From assembly GCF_016861975.1 (NCBI RefSeq), contig NZ_BOMB01000003.1, forward strand, positions 62,001 to 126,000: DNA of 64,000 nucleotides, in the 5' to 3' direction. The notes beneath the pieces are model-generated. The model ran no database searches. It was not told the DNA's origin and worked only from the letters and a program-made list of their open reading frames with translations. The DNA is from Actinocatenispora rupis (GTDB lineage Bacteria; Actinomycetota; Actinomycetes; Mycobacteriales; Micromonosporaceae). Positions 62,261 to 64,000 of this stretch are shown here, piece by piece (the first letter of the stretch is position 1; each line of letters starts with the position of its first letter). The position numbers and the translations under genes were made by a program.

Positions 62261-63025
62261 ATGTCGTTCATCAGGGCCCGATCCCTACGAGTGGTCATCG
62301 GCGGACTCGCCGCGGCGGCCGCCGGGGTCCTCGCGTTCGCCGCGCCGGCCGCGGCGGCGACCGGCACCGTACACACCGACTCGGGTGCCGCGGTCAACGT
62401 CCACTCCGGCCCGCACACCGGTGACTCCGTCGTCGGCTCGGTGGCCAACGGCGCCGGCATCACCATCGACTGCCAGACCTACGGCGACACCGTCACCGGC
62501 AAGTACGGCACCAGCAACGTGTGGGACCACATCTCCACCGGCTACATCACCGACACGTACGTCTACACCGGCTCCGACGGGCTCGTCGCACCGCTCTGCG
62601 CCGGTACCTCCACGGCCTGCTCCACCAGCGGGCTGAACGACCCGCGCACCTGCGCGCAGGCGGTGTCGTGGGCGGTCTCGCACGAGACCACCTCGTACGT
62701 CGCGGACTACTACAACCGCTGCGACCACGTCGTCGGCCTGGCGTACGGGTTCTCGGCGAGCGGCTCGACCACCGCGTACAACCACTGGTTGGCGGTACCG
62801 GCGTCGCTCAAGCACGCGGGCGACACGAACGTCCCGCCGGGCGGTCTCGCGTTCTTCTCCGGCGGGGCCGGCCACGTGATGATCTCGATCGGTGACGGCA
62901 AGTTCGTCTCGAACGACATCCACGGCAACGGAACCCTCACCGAGACGACGATCAGCGAGATCAAGTCCACGTGGGGCAAGCCGTACCTGGGGTGGACCCA
63001 GCCCTGGTTCCAGGCCAACCACTGA
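62261..63025 (+). CDS. Exported SH3b protein with CHAP/NlpC-like C-terminal domain (copy 2 of 3)
   Basis: A 254-residue secreted protein. Signal peptide to about residue 33, SH3b domain (AVNVHSGPHTGDSVVGSVAN, residues 40-110), then a cysteine-peptidase-like domain with NRCDHVVGLAYG (candidate nucleophile Cys near 152) and GGAGHVMISIGDGKFVS (His near 206), as in NlpC/P60 or CHAP hydrolases. A peptidoglycan-directed role is likely. The gene starts 21 bp after copy 1, GAAGGAG upstream. Confidence 0.75.
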   Translation: MSFIRARSLRVVIGGLAAAAAGVLAFAAPAAAATGTVHTDSGAAVNVHSGPHTGDSVVGSVANGAGITIDCQTYGDTVTGKYGTSNVWDHISTGYITDTYVYTGSDGLVAPLCAGTSTACSTSGLNDPRTCAQAVSWAVSHETTSYVADYYNRCDHVVGLAYGFSASGSTTAYNHWLAVPASLKHAGDTNVPPGGLAFFSGGAGHVMISIGDGKFVSNDIHGNGTLTETTISEIKSTWGKPYLGWTQPWFQANH

Positions 63026-63044
63026 CACCAACCACCCCCAAGGG

Positions 63045-63084
63045 AAACGGCCCGCCGTCCTTCCGCGAGGACAGCGGGCCGTTT
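63045..63084. terminator. Bidirectional terminator hairpin
   Basis: AAACGGCCCGC (63045-63055) pairs with GCGGGCCGTTT (63074-63084), with an inner GTCC/GGAC pairing and 8-nt loop. It lies between convergent SH3b genes; A- and T-tracts at the ends suit both directions. Confidence 0.88.
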
Positions 63085-63100
63085 CGCGTACGCGGGCGGG

Positions 63101-63910
63101 TCAGGCGACTGGGCTGGAGTACCCGAGGATGCCGGTGCCGGACAGCGAGATCGTCTTCTGCGCGATCGCGTCGATGTTCCCGGTCGACGGGTTCGTCGTG
63201 TTCCCCGAGATGTACGTGACGTCCGACGAGGTCGCCGACACGACGATCCCGACGTGGTTCTCGAACACGATCGCGTCGGCCTTCTTCGGCCCGCTCGTGT
63301 GCCAGGTCCCGTGGTCCTGGCCGTACGTGCGGAAGCTGATCGCGGACGGGTCGGAGCCGGACGTGTCCGCGCCGGCCTGACCCCACACCCACTTGGTGAA
63401 GTCGGCGCACCATTCCTCGGTGTGCCAACCGTTCGAGCAGGAGTCGCCGGTACCCGGCTCGCCGAGGGCCGTCGTGTAGTAGTTGCAGTTGTACCCGCCG
63501 ATCTCGTGGTTGCGGCTGTCGTCGCCCATCTGCTGCTGGGCGATCGTCAGGATCCGCGCGGCGAGGTCGCCGTCCGGCGGCGGTGTCGAGTCGCAGGCCG
63601 GGACCGACGCGCCACCGGCGTCCACGTACGCGGCGCTCAGGTAGCCGGACGCGATGTGGTCCCAGAGGTCCGTCGTGCCGTACCGGCCGGTGACGGTGTC
63701 GCCGTGGGCCTGACAGTCGACCGAGATGCTGGCACCGTCGGCGACCGACCCGACGGCCGCGTCACTGGTGTGCGGTCCGCTGCGGACGTTCACCGACGAG
63801 CCGGAACTGGTGTGCACGGTGGCCGTCACCGCCGCCCAGGCGGCACCGGCCGGCAGCAGTACCGCGGCGGCGGCCACCGCAACGACGATCGGGACACGGA
63901 AACGGGGCAC
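63101..63910 (-). CDS. Exported SH3b-CHAP protein (copy 3 of 3)
   Basis: A 269-residue secreted protein: signal peptide (cleavage near AWA-AV), SH3b domain (SVNVRSGPHTSDAAVGSVAD), linker, and a CHAP-type domain with catalytic Cys in EEWCADFTKWVWGQAGAD and His in ENHVGIVVSAT. Likely an amidase or endopeptidase acting on peptidoglycan. GTG 63910 follows GGAGGACGAC; the longer frame to 63949 lacks a signal peptide at its start. Convergent with copy 2. Confidence 0.82.
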   Translation of the reverse strand: MPRFRVPIVVAVAAAAVLLPAGAAWAAVTATVHTSSGSSVNVRSGPHTSDAAVGSVADGASISVDCQAHGDTVTGRYGTTDLWDHIASGYLSAAYVDAGGASVPACDSTPPPDGDLAARILTIAQQQMGDDSRNHEIGGYNCNYYTTALGEPGTGDSCSNGWHTEEWCADFTKWVWGQAGADTSGSDPSAISFRTYGQDHGTWHTSGPKKADAIVFENHVGIVVSATSSDVTYISGNTTNPSTGNIDAIAQKTISLSGTGILGYSSPVA

Positions 63911-64000
63911 GTCGTCCTCCCTCCGACGGGTGTCCCGCCGGGGCCTCACCGCGAGGGCCGGCCGGGGACACCAGAACGCTCGATCGTGTCAAAACGGACT

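Overview
The window is very GC-rich (roughly 73-75 %) DNA. Nearly all of it is typical actinobacterial chromosome: GTG starts, GGAGG ribosome binding sites, leaderless promoters (TANNNT 6-7 nt before the start codon), a geosmin synthase, a DivIVA-like coiled coil, an F420-type nitroreductase, a KstD-like flavoprotein and an ECF42-type sigma factor. A soil, probably mycelial actinomycete (perhaps Micromonosporales) is the best inference. No rRNA, tRNA, CRISPR array, transposase or phage genes were seen.

Layout. 1-6.8 kb: partial adenosylhomocysteinase-like gene divergent from a MazG-like gene, zur, a helicase-associated-domain protein, an amidohydrolase/MarR divergent pair, and a membrane-anchored esterase. 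6.8-12.3 kb: RIO kinase, a two-domain O-methyltransferase, a DivIVA-like protein and an ArsR-type regulator. 12.4-21.8 kb: a polar amino-acid ABC importer operon ending in a CocE/NonD hydrolase, then a PPOX flavoprotein, C39-like peptidase, methyltransferase, MFS exporter and GreA-like protein. 22-29.3 kb: GT2/GtrA plus two PMT-type membrane glycosyltransferases, a tyrosine phosphatase and a phosphoesterase lipoprotein. 29.3-31.6 kb: glutamine amidotransferase and ChaA-type antiporter.

31.6-40.6 kb is the most notable part. Two secreted DUF4185-like proteins (family of GH183 endo-D-arabinanases), a cytoplasmic DUF2961 protein (GH172 family), a three-gene sugar ABC importer and a LacI regulator form one locus. 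Three near-identical palindromes with GAGAAAYCGAWTTCTC-like cores sit at the LacI/DUF2961 divergent region and in front of both secreted-enzyme genes. The arrangement suggests secreted endo-cleavage, import of oligosaccharides and cytoplasmic exo-cleavage, plausibly of D-arabinan (mycobacterial-type arabinogalactan/lipoarabinomannan). An APH-type kinase pseudogene lies inside it.

40.7-50.4 kb: anchored protein of unknown function, YCII/ECF42 pair, nitroreductase-hemerythrin fusion, a tandem AIM24-like pair with zinc ribbons, SnoaL-like, DHFR-like and KstD-like genes. 50.5-53.1 kb: XRE-cupin regulator with a DapA-family enzyme and a proline racemase/hydroxyproline epimerase, sharing one operator motif. 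53.2-58.4 kb: serine hydrolase, GH13 enzyme and an overlapping histidine kinase/response regulator pair. 58.5-60.8 kb: geosmin synthase. 61-64 kb: three secreted proteins sharing a bacterial SH3 module, two with cysteine-peptidase-like domains.

Other signals of note: a dispersed palindromic repeat at 6.8 and 28.3 kb, 11-bp-pitch direct repeats before two glycosyltransferase transcription units, and apparent strong enrichment of the tetranucleotide GTAC across coding sequence.
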